Part shown: piece after piece, positions 41,164 to 50,325 of the stretch
How the letters are laid out: every line of letters starts with the position of its first letter
How positions within the stretch are numbered: position 1 is the first letter of the stretch
DNA from: Bacillus_AB infantis_C
GTDB lineage: Bacteria; Bacillota; Bacilli; Bacillales; Cytobacillaceae
NCBI RefSeq assembly: GCF_050107595.1
Contig: NZ_JBNILH010000014.1
Location: 1 to 64,000 of the forward strand
DNA length: 64,000 nucleotides
Direction of reading: 5' to 3'
Translations under genes and position numbers: made by a program
Notes under the pieces: model-generated
Seen by the model: the letters and a program-made list of their open reading frames with translations, nothing else
What the model was told of the DNA's origin: nothing
Databases searched by the model: none

Positions 41164-42339
41164 ATGGATAAACGTGTGTATCTTTTGACGATCGTTTCCT
41201 TTGTAGTGGGGATGGTCGAGCTTATTATAGGAGGGATCATTGATCTGGTTGCGGCCGATCTTCATGTCAGCATCGGAAAGGCCGGACTTTTGATCAGTGT
41301 CTTCTCGATTGTATATGCTGTCGCAGCCCCGATTCTGCTGACAGCGACCGGAGCTGTGGAAAGGAAGAAGCTGACGCTCATGGCCTTGCTCGTTTTCCTG
41401 GCAGGAAATATCCTGGCTTTCCTGAGTCCCAGTTATAGTATTCTTTTTCTCGCAAGGGTCATATCCGCGGCAAGCGGATCTTTGCTTGTTGTGCTGTGCA
41501 TCACGATTGCATCGAATATCGTGCAGGAAAAATACCGTGCGCGGGCGATCGGCATTGTGTTTATGGGTGTGAGCGCTTCCCTTGTTCTTGGGATCCCTGC
41601 GGGGCTTATGCTTGGAAATGAATTTGGCTGGAGGGCGCCGTTCCTGCTGATTGCAGTCCTGACTTGTTTGTCGATAGCAGGGGTGTACTTTTTCATGGAC
41701 CGTATTGAACCGAAAGCTGCCATATCCATCAGGCAGATGTTCGCTGCCCTGAAGAACCGGAAGATTTTATTCGCCCAGCTGGCATCGTTCTTATTCTTAG
41801 CAGGGCACCTGACGCTGTATGGATATTTGACACCTTTTCTCAAAACAGTACTCGGCATGGACGGAAACTGGGTAAGCATCATGTATCTGCTGTTCGGCAT
41901 TGCAGCGGTCGCCGGCGGCGGTGCAGGCGGATATCTTGCCGACCGCTTCGGGACAAAACCGACAATCCTGGCCATTATCATACTGTTTGCGGCTGCACTG
42001 TTTTCAATTCCGCATACTGCTTTTTCCCTTCCGCTTTTCATTGCGGTCATGATTATCTGGAGCATGCTGAGCTGGGCAATTACACCGGCATTGCAAAGCT
42101 ATTTGATAGAGTCTTCGCCGGAAACATCGGATATCCAGCAAAGCTTGAATAACTCAGCTCTGCACTTTGGGATTGCCTTTGGGTCTCTGATCGGGGGCAT
42201 AGTAATTGAACAGGCTTCAGTCGAGTGGAACGCTTCGGCAGGAGGAGTCTTCATCCTCTTCGCGCTTGGCGCTGCCGCTGTCTCGATGGCAGGATTGAAG
42301 AGCAGGCGGCCGGCAAGAAGCAGCAGGCCGACCGTCTAG
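41164..42339 (+). CDS. MFS transporter (DHA1/AraJ-like)
   Basis: A 391-residue 12-helix major facilitator protein. Visible marks: ELIIGGIIDLVAADLHVSIGKAGLLISVFSIVYAVAAPIL at the N-terminus, RVISAASGSLLVVLCITIASNIV, KYRARAIGIVFMGVSASLVLGIPAG (the motif C region of exporters, about 124-148), and GYLADRFGTKPTI (about 260-272). It is likely a drug or sugar efflux carrier. ATG 41164 has AGAGGTG 6 nt upstream. Divergent from the TrmB gene with a shared control region. Confidence 0.88.
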   Translation: MDKRVYLLTIVSFVVGMVELIIGGIIDLVAADLHVSIGKAGLLISVFSIVYAVAAPILLTATGAVERKKLTLMALLVFLAGNILAFLSPSYSILFLARVISAASGSLLVVLCITIASNIVQEKYRARAIGIVFMGVSASLVLGIPAGLMLGNEFGWRAPFLLIAVLTCLSIAGVYFFMDRIEPKAAISIRQMFAALKNRKILFAQLASFLFLAGHLTLYGYLTPFLKTVLGMDGNWVSIMYLLFGIAAVAGGGAGGYLADRFGTKPTILAIIILFAAALFSIPHTAFSLPLFIAVMIIWSMLSWAITPALQSYLIESSPETSDIQQSLNNSALHFGIAFGSLIGGIVIEQASVEWNASAGGVFILFALGAAAVSMAGLKSRRPARSSRPTV

Positions 42340-42340
42340 C

Positions 42341-42380
42341 AAAAAGGGCCCGCCTGGTCTTCTTCCGGAAGGCCCTTTTC
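42341..42380 (+). terminator. Terminator after the MFS gene
   Basis: Stem AAAAGGGCC / GGCCCTTTT (42342-42350 / 42371-42379) enclosing a smaller CCTGG...CCGG stem; T-run followed by C. Confidence 0.75.
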
Positions 42381-42442
42381 TGCTAGTTTTCAAGAAAAAA
42401 TAGTGTATAATGGCGATAGCGGAAAATTTCATACATATGCAG

Positions 42443-42600
42443 AAACAGGTGTTTTTCTTTGAAAGACTTAAAAGGGAAGTTGGTGCCATTCCAACGCGGT
42501 CCCGCCACTGTAAATGGGAGCAAGCTGCAGAAGCCACTGTACAGGATGTATGGGAAGGCGCAGCAAGCATTGACCATGAGCCAGGAGACCTGCCTGATTC
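42443..42600 (+). ncRNA. Cobalamin riboswitch
   Basis: Conserved blocks in order: AAACAGGTG, TTAAAAGGGAA, GGTGCCATTCC, the B12 box GCGGTCCCGCCACTGTAA, GGGAGC, AGAAGCCACTG, GGGAAGGCGC and GAGCCAGGAGACCTGCC. TATAAT at 42406-42411 is the likely -10. It heads the cobalamin operon and would shut it off when adenosylcobalamin is abundant. Confidence 0.95.
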
Positions 42601-42683
42601 TTATGCACCCATAAACCTACGAGGATAGGGAGGTGTACGGCAGCCTTTTGGAATCTTTTATTTTGAATCTGCGCACGCCGTGC

Positions 42684-42718
42684 AAAGCATCTCCATGTTT
42701 ATTGGGGATGCTTTTTTT
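42684..42718 (+). terminator. Terminator of the cobalamin riboswitch
   Basis: Stem AAAGCATC(T)CC / GG(G)GATGCTTT followed by TTTT, between the aptamer and btuF. It is the probable expression platform. Confidence 0.75.
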
Positions 42719-42803
42719 GGTTCCGAAGGATGCTGGTCCCGTTTTGGGCATAAGATCTTTGCAGCATGAATTTTACGACACTTATTCTACAGGGGGATTT
42801 ACC

Positions 42804-43775
42804 ATGAAAAAGCTTTATTCATTATTATTCAGCATGCTTTTGGCAGCGGGTATTCTGTCAGGCTGCGGCGATTCAGGGGCAGAGCCTGAAAAGGACAATG
42901 GCAGCAGCACTGAACAGACAGAGACAGAAACAGAAAAGGCTGAATTTCCGGTTACAATCACAGATGCCGCCGGTGAAGAAGTTGTCATTGAAGAAAAGCC
43001 GGAGAAGATTGTTTCCCTGATCCCAAGCAACACGGAAACTGCGTTTGCACTCGGTTTGGGAGAAGAAGTTGTTGGGGTATCTGATTATGATAATTATCCG
43101 GAAGAAACAGCAGATAAAGAAAAGATCGGCGCAATGGAATTCAATGTTGAAAAAATCATCTCCCTTGGCCCGGACCTGGTTCTTGCACACGCTTCAAGCG
43201 CGTATAATTCAACAGCAGGATTGCAGCAGCTGAAAGATTCAGGCATCGCTGTGCTGGTTGTCAATGATGCCCAGAGCTTTGAACAGGTATATGAATCGAT
43301 CGAGATGATCGGAACCGCTTCAGGCGCCAAGGAAGAAGCAGAAGAAGTGATTGCCGGCATGAAAGAGAAGATAGAGGCAATCAAAGAAAAAGCTGCTGCT
43401 GTAACAGAAAAGAAGAAAGTGTTTGTAGAGGTGTCTCCAGCGCCGGAGATTTATTCGCCTGGGAAAAATACATTCATGGATGAAATGCTTACGATGATTA
43501 ATGCAGAGAATATTGTAAAAGAAGAAGGCTGGCCAAAGGTAGATCCTGAAGCGATCATCAAGGCAAATCCGGACGTAATCATTACTACTTCCGGCTACCG
43601 GAATGAAGATGCCGTTGCAGAGGTGCTTGCCCGTGAAGGCTGGCAAGATGTAAATGCCGTTAAAAACAAGCAGGTGTTCAGTGTGGATTCAGATACAGTA
43701 AGCCGCTCCGGCCCAAGGCTTGCTGAAGGAGTAGAGGAATTTGCCAAAGCTGTCTATCCGGACGTATTTAAGTAA
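42804..43775 (+). CDS. btuF: Cobalamin-type ABC transporter substrate-binding lipoprotein
   Basis: A 323-residue binding protein: signal peptide with lipobox LSGC (Cys21), a Glu/Thr-rich linker, then a BtuF/FepB-type domain (EKIVSLIPSNTETAFALGLGEEVVGVSDYDNYPEE at about 75-110). It captures cobalamin or cobinamide outside the cell. The start ATG 42804 follows AGGGGGATTT; the frame is open far upstream through the riboswitch leader. It overlaps the permease start by 35 nt. First gene of the B12 operon. Confidence 0.93.
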   Translation: MKKLYSLLFSMLLAAGILSGCGDSGAEPEKDNGSSTEQTETETEKAEFPVTITDAAGEEVVIEEKPEKIVSLIPSNTETAFALGLGEEVVGVSDYDNYPEETADKEKIGAMEFNVEKIISLGPDLVLAHASSAYNSTAGLQQLKDSGIAVLVVNDAQSFEQVYESIEMIGTASGAKEEAEEVIAGMKEKIEAIKEKAAAVTEKKKVFVEVSPAPEIYSPGKNTFMDEMLTMINAENIVKEEGWPKVDPEAIIKANPDVIITTSGYRNEDAVAEVLAREGWQDVNAVKNKQVFSVDSDTVSRSGPRLAEGVEEFAKAVYPDVFK

Positions 43776-44802
43776 AAATAAGCTGTCAGCCTATGTGCTT
43801 GCAGCCGCTTTCCTTGTCCTGTGCATGCTGGTGGGGATTTCAATCGGTACAGTCTCTGTGCCGATTCCTTCTATCATTAATATAGTTGGATCTAAGCTTC
43901 TGCCGATTCAGCTTGATGCCTCGGTTGACCCGATGCACAGCAATATCGTGATGAATATCCGCCTGCCTCGGGTCATTCTTGCCGGGCTTGTAGGAGCTTC
44001 CCTTGCTATTGCGGGGGCAGCCTTCCAGGGCCTGCTGCGTAATCCGCTTGCAGATCCTTATACGCTGGGTGTTTCATCCGGTGCGTCTGTGGGTGCTGTG
44101 CTGGTGCTGTTTTTTCAAATATCTATCCCGTTTGCCGGACTGTTTACGCTTCCTATTCTCAGTATGGTATTTTCATTCTTAACCATATTTGCCGTGCTGT
44201 TTTTTGCAAGAAGGATTGACAGGGCCATGAAGGTGGAGACCATCATCCTGACAGGGATCATTGTCAGCTCCTTTCTGGGCGCGCTCATTTCGCTTATGAT
44301 TGCCCTGACTGGCGAAGAGCTCAGGCAGATCATCGGCTGGATCATGGGGAGCGTTTCGATGAGGGGATGGGCCTATATCCGCATTATCCTGCCGTTTTTC
44401 ATAATAGGAAGCCTTCTGTTAATGATGAATGCGAAAGAGCTGAATGCTATGTCATTTGGAGAAGAACGGGCCCAGCATCTGGGTGTAAATGTGCAGAGAA
44501 GAAAAATGATGGTCCTTGTGGCGGGTTCCATTTTAACAGGCGCAGCCGTCGCAGTGTCAGGCACCATCGGCTTTGTCGGCCTCGTAATACCGCATCTGAC
44601 AAGGCGGCTGTGGGGGCCAGACCATATCCATCTGCTGCCTTTGTCGATGATGACCGGCGCAGGCTTCCTGATTCTTGCCGACCTGGTCGCACGGACGGTC
44701 ATCTCGCCGACAGAGCTGCCGATCGGCGTCATTACGAGCATCATCGGAGCGCCTGTGTTTGCACTCATTTTGCTGAAAAGAAGAAATAGGAGGGCGGTCT
44801 GA
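43741..44802 (+). CDS. btuC: Cobalamin-type ABC transporter permease
   Basis: A 353-residue FecCD/BtuC-family permease with about ten helices. Key segments: IRLPRVILAGLVGASLAIAGAAFQGLLRNPLADPYTLGVSSGASVGAV (about 80-127) and GTIGFVGLVIPHLTRRLWGPDHIHLLP (about 279-305). It begins at TTG 43741 inside the end of btuF, 9 nt after AAGGAG, and ends in a TGATG overlap with the ATPase gene, so the three are tightly coupled. Confidence 0.93.
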   Translation: MPKLSIRTYLSKNKLSAYVLAAAFLVLCMLVGISIGTVSVPIPSIINIVGSKLLPIQLDASVDPMHSNIVMNIRLPRVILAGLVGASLAIAGAAFQGLLRNPLADPYTLGVSSGASVGAVLVLFFQISIPFAGLFTLPILSMVFSFLTIFAVLFFARRIDRAMKVETIILTGIIVSSFLGALISLMIALTGEELRQIIGWIMGSVSMRGWAYIRIILPFFIIGSLLLMMNAKELNAMSFGEERAQHLGVNVQRRKMMVLVAGSILTGAAVAVSGTIGFVGLVIPHLTRRLWGPDHIHLLPLSMMTGAGFLILADLVARTVISPTELPIGVITSIIGAPVFALILLKRRNRRAV

Positions 44803-46265
44803 TGCTGAGCATACAAGGATTGACCGGCGGCTACGCAGACGAAAGCATTATTAAAGAGGTCAGTTTTTCAGTAGAAAAAGGGGAGCTGTTCGGCATCCTG
44901 GGCCCAAATGGAAGCGGAAAGACAACTCTCTTAAAAATGCTGAGCGGCATCCTCTCCTACAAGAGCGGGAGCATTTCTGTCAAAGGCAGGCCTTTGACGG
45001 AGTTCTCTGTGAAAGAGCTGGCAAAGGTCATTGCGGTGCTGCCGCAGCATTCATCACAGTCTTTTTCTTATACAGTCAAAGAAACGGTTTCTTTAGGCAG
45101 ATATGCCCATCAGAAGGGATGGTTCCAGACCTGGTCTGAAGAGGATGAAAAGACCGTCCAGCGCGTGATGGAACAGACCCGGGTCGCAGAGTTCAAGGAT
45201 CATTATATCCACGAGCTGTCCGGCGGGGAGAGGCAGCGGGTATTCCTTGCCCAGGCGCTGGCCCAGGAGCCTGAGATCCTGCTTCTGGACGAGCCGACCA
45301 ACCATCTTGATCTGTCTTTCCAGAAAGAGCTGCTTGACCTGCTGCGGACATGGGCGAAGGAATGCGGGATGACTGTTGTTTCCATTTTCCATGATCTGAA
45401 CCTTGCAGCACTGTATTGCGACAGGCTGCTTTTAATGGAAAACGGGAAGGTAGTCGCGGCAGATGTCCCGAATGAGGTGCTCCGCGAAGACCGGATCCGC
45501 ACAGTCTATCAGACGGATATTATGAAGCATGCCCATCCTGCTGTCCCTGCCCCGCAGATGGCGATCCTGCCAGGGGATCCGAGTGCTGAACCGGCCGCTA
45601 TTGGCGAAGAAGATGTCCAGGTATACAAAGACCATGTGCTTGTGAAATCTCCTTTCCCGCTCCGGACGATGTCCTCCGGGGTGGCAGGAGCAGGGGTCGG
45701 CTGGCACAGGCTGTTTGTTAACCGCCAGGTGCCGAACCATTATGACTGCAGCGACCACCGGGCAGAAATGAAAGAATATTTGCGGGAAAACGGCTATGAG
45801 CCAGGCGAGACGGTCGGCATGATGACAGCTGTCCAGGTGGCCGACGCTAGCTATAGGCTCTATGAGTCCGATGGCTTTTCTCTCCTCGCAGTTGTCACCG
45901 CGGGAACAGGGAATGCTGTTGACGCTTCCCGCAGCGGCCTGCACAGCTTTGAATTTTCTCCAGGCACGATCAACACATGGATCTTCATCAACGGAAACCT
46001 GACGGAGGAAGCCTTCATTCAAAGCATCATGACAGCCACAGAAACAAAGGTAAAGGTGCTTCATGACCATCATATTGAGGATAAGGTGTCAGGCACCCTG
46101 GCGACAGGCACAAGCACAGACAGCATCCTGATTGCTGCTGCCCAGTCAGGGGAAAAGCTGGAGTTCGCAGGAACGATTACACCGCTTGGCAAGCTGATCA
46201 GCAGAGCAGTATATGACTGTACAGCTGAAGCGCTCCATAAATACCGGAAGAGGGTGTCATCATGA
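44802..46265 (+). CDS. ABC ATPase fused to CbiZ (adenosylcobinamide amidohydrolase)
   Basis: A 487-residue fusion. Residues 1 to about 240 form an ABC ATPase: Walker A GPNGSGKTT (about 34-42), Q-loop LPQHSS, signature LSGGERQR (about 139-146), Walker B EILLLDEPTNHLD (about 158-170). Residues about 275-480 match CbiZ: VLVKSPFPLRTMSSGVAGAGVGWHRLFVNRQVPNHYDC, MTAVQVADA, VVTAGTGNA, and ATGTSTDSILIAAAQ. CbiZ removes the aminopropanol side chain of cobinamide for reuse. AGGAGGGCGG is before the ATG. Import and remodelling are thus joined in one protein. Confidence 0.9.
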   Translation: MLSIQGLTGGYADESIIKEVSFSVEKGELFGILGPNGSGKTTLLKMLSGILSYKSGSISVKGRPLTEFSVKELAKVIAVLPQHSSQSFSYTVKETVSLGRYAHQKGWFQTWSEEDEKTVQRVMEQTRVAEFKDHYIHELSGGERQRVFLAQALAQEPEILLLDEPTNHLDLSFQKELLDLLRTWAKECGMTVVSIFHDLNLAALYCDRLLLMENGKVVAADVPNEVLREDRIRTVYQTDIMKHAHPAVPAPQMAILPGDPSAEPAAIGEEDVQVYKDHVLVKSPFPLRTMSSGVAGAGVGWHRLFVNRQVPNHYDCSDHRAEMKEYLRENGYEPGETVGMMTAVQVADASYRLYESDGFSLLAVVTAGTGNAVDASRSGLHSFEFSPGTINTWIFINGNLTEEAFIQSIMTATETKVKVLHDHHIEDKVSGTLATGTSTDSILIAAAQSGEKLEFAGTITPLGKLISRAVYDCTAEALHKYRKRVSS

Positions 46266-47245
46266 TTGTTTTTCATCTGGCTGCCCTTACCCTTGCGTTT
46301 CTGCTGGATCTGCTTATTGGAGATCCGCCTAAATGGCCCCATCCAGTCCGGTGGATCGGGTCATTTATTCTATTTTTGGATAAAAAATGGAACCGCGGCG
46401 GAAAGCGGAAGGTGAAAGGGGTAATCATGGTCCTGACTGTCCTTGGTGCTGTATTCCTTGCTGCAAGTGCCATTACATACACCGGCTATCACATCCATCC
46501 GCTGGCAGGAATCATAATCGAAGCTATCCTCATTTCCACCACAATTGCACAAAAAAGCCTGAAGCAAGCGGCGCTCGAGGTCTATAATCCGCTTCATAGA
46601 GAAAACATATCTGAAGCACGCCTGAAGCTTTCCTATATTGTCGGGCGTGATACAGAAAAGCTGGAAGAGCCGGAAATTGTGAGAGGGACGGTGGAAACGG
46701 TTGCAGAAAATACGAGTGACGGGATAACTGCCCCTCTATTTTGGGCGCTTATCGGCGGAGCACCTTTGGCTCTCCTGTACCGTGCAGCCAATACCTGCGA
46801 CTCCATGGCAGGCTACAAGAATGAAAAATATCTTGAATTTGGCTGGGCCTCTGCCCGGCTCGATGATCTGCTGAACTTCATTCCTGCCCGGCTGACCGGC
46901 CTCCTGATGCTGCTTGGGAAAAAGCCGGAGCATTCCAGCTTTAAGGAAGCATGGGACATTCTCCTCCGGGACAGCAGGAAGCATCCGAGCCCGAACAGCG
47001 GCTGGGGAGAAGCAGCAGCTGCAGCCTTGATGGGCGTCCAGCTCGGGGGCATCAATTACTATAAAGGGATCGTTTCTGACAGGGCAAGAATGGGTGACCC
47101 TATTGTTATCCTGGAAAAAGGCCATATATTGTCCGTCATTGAGATTATGAAAAGGACATCTTTATTATTTCTATTATTCTTATGGCTGGGGGGAATGCTC
47201 TTTGAATTGGCCGTCACATGGATCCAATCCGCAGCATTTATTTAA
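46262..47245 (+). CDS. cbiB: Adenosylcobinamide-phosphate synthase CbiB
   Basis: Attaches the aminopropanol arm to adenosylcobyric acid. The 327-residue membrane protein has family marks DLLIGDPPKWPHPVRWIG (about 15-32), YIVGRDTEKLEEPEIVRGTVETVAENTSDGITAPLFWALIGG (about 125-166), ANTCDSMAGYKNEKYLEFGWASARLDDLLNF (about 179-209) and HPSPNSGWGEAAAAALMGVQLGG. Starts with a 4-nt ATGA-type overlap with the ATPase-CbiZ gene and overlaps cobD by 44 nt. Confidence 0.95.
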   Translation: MIVFHLAALTLAFLLDLLIGDPPKWPHPVRWIGSFILFLDKKWNRGGKRKVKGVIMVLTVLGAVFLAASAITYTGYHIHPLAGIIIEAILISTTIAQKSLKQAALEVYNPLHRENISEARLKLSYIVGRDTEKLEEPEIVRGTVETVAENTSDGITAPLFWALIGGAPLALLYRAANTCDSMAGYKNEKYLEFGWASARLDDLLNFIPARLTGLLMLLGKKPEHSSFKEAWDILLRDSRKHPSPNSGWGEAAAAALMGVQLGGINYYKGIVSDRARMGDPIVILEKGHILSVIEIMKRTSLLFLLFLWLGGMLFELAVTWIQSAAFI

Positions 47246-48275
47246 GGCACTTGGGCTGGGGGAGCCATCGGAGCTGCTGGACTATAGTGCCAATATCAAT
47301 CCTATGGGGCCGCCTGAACGGTTAAAGGCAGGCTGGCATCAATTTTTCGAGAATCTGCCGGTTTACCCTGATCCTTTTGCTGCAGACCTGACTGCAAGGC
47401 TTGCCCAAAAGGAAGGTGTCGGGAAGGAATATGTACTGGCCGGGAACGGTGCCTCTGAGCTGATTAGCCTTGCAGCGAGGCTTCTGGCCGGAAAAAAAGT
47501 CATCATCGTTCAGCCGGCTTTCTCTGAATATGAACAGGCCTGTGAGGTGAATGATTGCGAAATCAGCTATTTTCAGCTGGATGAGGGGGGCTGGGAGCTT
47601 GATGCAAAGAGGCTCTGCGAAGACGCCAAAATAGCTGATGCCCTGTTTCTCTGCAATCCTGCCAACCCGACAGGCAGATACTATGGCCGTGAAGATATCA
47701 TTTCATTATTAGAGGGATGCCCTGAAACGCTCGTCATCGTAGATGAGGCATTTTATGACTTTCTACCGGAATATGAACCTCTCGTGCCGCTGCTTTCAGA
47801 ATACAGGAACCTCATCCTGCTCCGGAGCATGACGAAGATGTTCAGCATCCCGGGCCTGCGGCTGGGCTATGCACTGGCAGACCCTGAGCTGATCAGGGGG
47901 ATGGCCCGCTTTCAATACCATTGGAGCATCAACTCCGCTGCCCAGCAGGCAGGGCTGATTTGCCTGGATGAAGATCTATACATAGAGGAAACACAGATTT
48001 ATATGGAAAAAGAAAGAAGAAGGCTCTTTAGCTTTTACAAGAATAAAGGCTTGCTCGTGTCCGAATCGAAAACCAATTTCTATCTTCTCCGTGACCCGGA
48101 CCTTGGTGATCAGGAAAAGCTGTTTTACTTTTTGCTTGAAAAAGGGTTTGTCCCCCGCCATACCTATAACTTTCATGGGCTATCGGGACGCTGGCTGCGG
48201 TTTGCCATCAAAGGGCCAAAAGATAACCAAAAGCTGATGGAGGCGATCAACGAATGGACAGGTCAGAAGGACTGA
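47202..48275 (+). CDS. cobD: Threonine-phosphate decarboxylase CobD
   Basis: Makes (R)-1-amino-2-propanol phosphate for the nucleotide loop arm. A 357-residue PLP enzyme of the histidinol-phosphate aminotransferase fold: N-terminal SHGSNPQHLF, LLDYSANINPMGPP (about 26-39), the CNPANPTGRYYG segment (about 150-161), VDEAFYDF (about 177-184) and the lysine region LLRSMTKMFSIPGLRLGY (about 206-223). The start is TTG 47202, with GGGGGG about 9 nt upstream, inside cbiB. Confidence 0.93.
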   Translation: MNWPSHGSNPQHLFKALGLGEPSELLDYSANINPMGPPERLKAGWHQFFENLPVYPDPFAADLTARLAQKEGVGKEYVLAGNGASELISLAARLLAGKKVIIVQPAFSEYEQACEVNDCEISYFQLDEGGWELDAKRLCEDAKIADALFLCNPANPTGRYYGREDIISLLEGCPETLVIVDEAFYDFLPEYEPLVPLLSEYRNLILLRSMTKMFSIPGLRLGYALADPELIRGMARFQYHWSINSAAQQAGLICLDEDLYIEETQIYMEKERRRLFSFYKNKGLLVSESKTNFYLLRDPDLGDQEKLFYFLLEKGFVPRHTYNFHGLSGRWLRFAIKGPKDNQKLMEAINEWTGQKD

Positions 48276-48829
48276 TATTCATCACAGGCGGCGTCCGCAG
48301 CGGCAAAAGCACCTTTGCGGAAAAAACAGCAGAGACCCGAGCCGCCTCCAATGGCCGTCTTCATTATATTGCGGCAGGGAAGAGCTCGGATGAAGAAATG
48401 GCCGAGCGGATCCTGCTGCATCAAAAGCAGCGGGATGAAAGCGGAAGCGGCTGGAGGACCTGGGAACAGCCTGCAGGAATAGGGGAGCTGGCTGCCGCTT
48501 TTACAAAGCAGGATGTGCTGCTTCTGGACTGCCTGACCACTTTATTGAATAATGAATTATTCGGCACAGGCAGCAGGTGGGAGAGTCCGGCATTCCAGGA
48601 AGCGGTCAAGGAGCGGATCCTTGCTGATATCCAATCCCTGAATGAGAGTGCGGGAGCATTAATTATTGTCAGCAATGAAGTCCAGTATGAACCGATTGAA
48701 GCAGGGAGTGTGTCCCATATATACGCCAGGCTGCTTGGACAGCTCCACCAGAGGATTGTGGGGATGGCAGTCCAGGCCTATCTTGTGGAAGCGGGGATCC
48801 CGCTTCTTATGAAAGGAAGGAAACCATGA
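48254..48829 (+). CDS. cobU: Adenosylcobinamide kinase/guanylyltransferase CobU
   Basis: Activates adenosylcobinamide to AdoCbi-GDP. The 191-residue protein has a perfect P-loop GGVRSGKS (about 12-19), HQKQRDESGSGWRTWEQP (His that becomes guanylylated, about 56-73), the DCLTTLLNNELF block (about 95-106) and VSNEVQYEPIEAGSVSHIYARLLGQLHQRI (about 136-165). TGGAGGCG lies 9 nt before the ATG. It overlaps cobD by 22 nt and cobQ by 4 nt. Confidence 0.95.
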   Translation: MDRSEGLIFITGGVRSGKSTFAEKTAETRAASNGRLHYIAAGKSSDEEMAERILLHQKQRDESGSGWRTWEQPAGIGELAAAFTKQDVLLLDCLTTLLNNELFGTGSRWESPAFQEAVKERILADIQSLNESAGALIIVSNEVQYEPIEAGSVSHIYARLLGQLHQRIVGMAVQAYLVEAGIPLLMKGRKP

Positions 48830-50325
48830 AAGGCATCATGATACAGGGAACGGCTTCAGATGTGGGGAAAAGCTTTATCGCTACTGCTCTCTGCCGGCTG
48901 CTGTCCAATGAAGGCCTCAGGGTGGCGCCGTTCAAGTCTCAGAATATGTCCAATAATTCCTATGCGACGGCGGACGGCAGGGAAATCGGCCGGGCACAGG
49001 GCATTCAGGCAGAGGCGGCGAGGACTGAAGCAACAGTCTGGATGAACCCGATCCTGCTGAAGCCGAAATCTGATATGAGCTCAGAGGTGGTCCTGCTCGG
49101 AAAGGCTGTTCAAACCTATTCCGGCCGCAGCTACCGTGAGAATTTCTATGAAAAGGGCCTGGCTGTGATCCAGGAATCATTGAAGAAGCTTGAAGCCGAT
49201 TTTGATGTCATTGTTGCAGAGGGTGCCGGGAGTCCGGTAGAACTCAACCTGAAGGATCGGGAGCTGGTCAATATGAAGGTGGCCGATCTTGCTGATATCC
49301 CCGTCATCCTGGCAGCGGATATCGACCGCGGAGGCGTGTTCGCAAGCATCATCGGCACCCTTGAGCTGCTCACGCCTGAAGAGAGGCTGCGGGTGAAGGG
49401 TTTGATCATCAATAAGTTCAGGGGCGACCCGGATTTGTTTGCGGACGGCATCTCCTGGCTGGAGGAGCGGACAGGGATTCCTGTTCTCGGCGTTCTTCCC
49501 CATCTTGAAAACCATATGATTGATGGAGAAGATTCCCTTTCCCTCGAGGGCGGTTTTTACAAAAGGGCTGGAGGAAGGATTGATATTGCCGTGATCCGGC
49601 TGCCGTATATTTCGAATTACAGTGATATTGAACCTTTTTTCTACGAGGAAGATGTGTCAGTGCGCTGGGTGAAGGATGCAGCGGAGTTTGGAGAACCGGA
49701 TGCCGTCATTATCCCCGGGACAAAGAGTACGATCCATGATCTGCAGTTTCTGAAATCTTCCGGCCTGGACCGTTCTATTGCCTGTTTTGCTGGGGAAGGC
49801 GGCAGGATTGCCGGTATATGCGGCGGCTACCAGATGCTTGGGGAGCAGCTGTATGATCCTGAAGGGACCGACAGCGGTATGAAAGGCTTTAAAGAAAAGG
49901 GGCTGTGCCTGATTGCGGCTGATACGACCTTTTTCAGTGAAAAAATAACCGTCCAGGTGAAGGGTACGTACATGCCATCTGCAGGGTTTGGCAGCGGCAG
50001 TGTTGAAGGATATGAGATTCATCTTGGCCAAACAGCCAAAAAGGGCATAGATACAGGCAGGAGTTTATTTTTAATGGAAGATGGCCGGGAGGAAGGCTAT
50101 AGCGGCGGAACAATAATCGGTACCTATCTGCACCATGTTTTTCATAACGACAGCTTCAGAAACAGATGGCTTGGCAGCATCCGGAAGGAAAAAGGCCTGC
50201 CGCAAAAGGAGCCTGTACGGATCGGAGACATGAAGGACGAACGTTTTGAGAAACTCGCCAATGAGGCAAGGCAGCATCTTCAGTGGGACAAAATCAAAGA
50301 AATAATAGGATATGAAAAAGCATGA
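48826..50325 (+). CDS. cobQ: Cobyric acid synthase CobQ
   Basis: Amidates adenosylcobyrinic acid a,c-diamide at four sites. The 499-residue enzyme has an ATP-binding N-terminal domain (MIQGTASDVGKSF, about 4-17; VAEGAGSPVELNL) and a C-terminal class I amidotransferase domain with AGICGGYQMLG (catalytic Cys about 333) and GTYLHHVFHND (His about 432). It overlaps cobU and cobS by 4 nt each. As the enzymes supplying its substrate are not in this window, they would be elsewhere or the enzyme may work on salvaged intermediates. Confidence 0.95.
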   Translation: MKGIMIQGTASDVGKSFIATALCRLLSNEGLRVAPFKSQNMSNNSYATADGREIGRAQGIQAEAARTEATVWMNPILLKPKSDMSSEVVLLGKAVQTYSGRSYRENFYEKGLAVIQESLKKLEADFDVIVAEGAGSPVELNLKDRELVNMKVADLADIPVILAADIDRGGVFASIIGTLELLTPEERLRVKGLIINKFRGDPDLFADGISWLEERTGIPVLGVLPHLENHMIDGEDSLSLEGGFYKRAGGRIDIAVIRLPYISNYSDIEPFFYEEDVSVRWVKDAAEFGEPDAVIIPGTKSTIHDLQFLKSSGLDRSIACFAGEGGRIAGICGGYQMLGEQLYDPEGTDSGMKGFKEKGLCLIAADTTFFSEKITVQVKGTYMPSAGFGSGSVEGYEIHLGQTAKKGIDTGRSLFLMEDGREEGYSGGTIIGTYLHHVFHNDSFRNRWLGSIRKEKGLPQKEPVRIGDMKDERFEKLANEARQHLQWDKIKEIIGYEKA

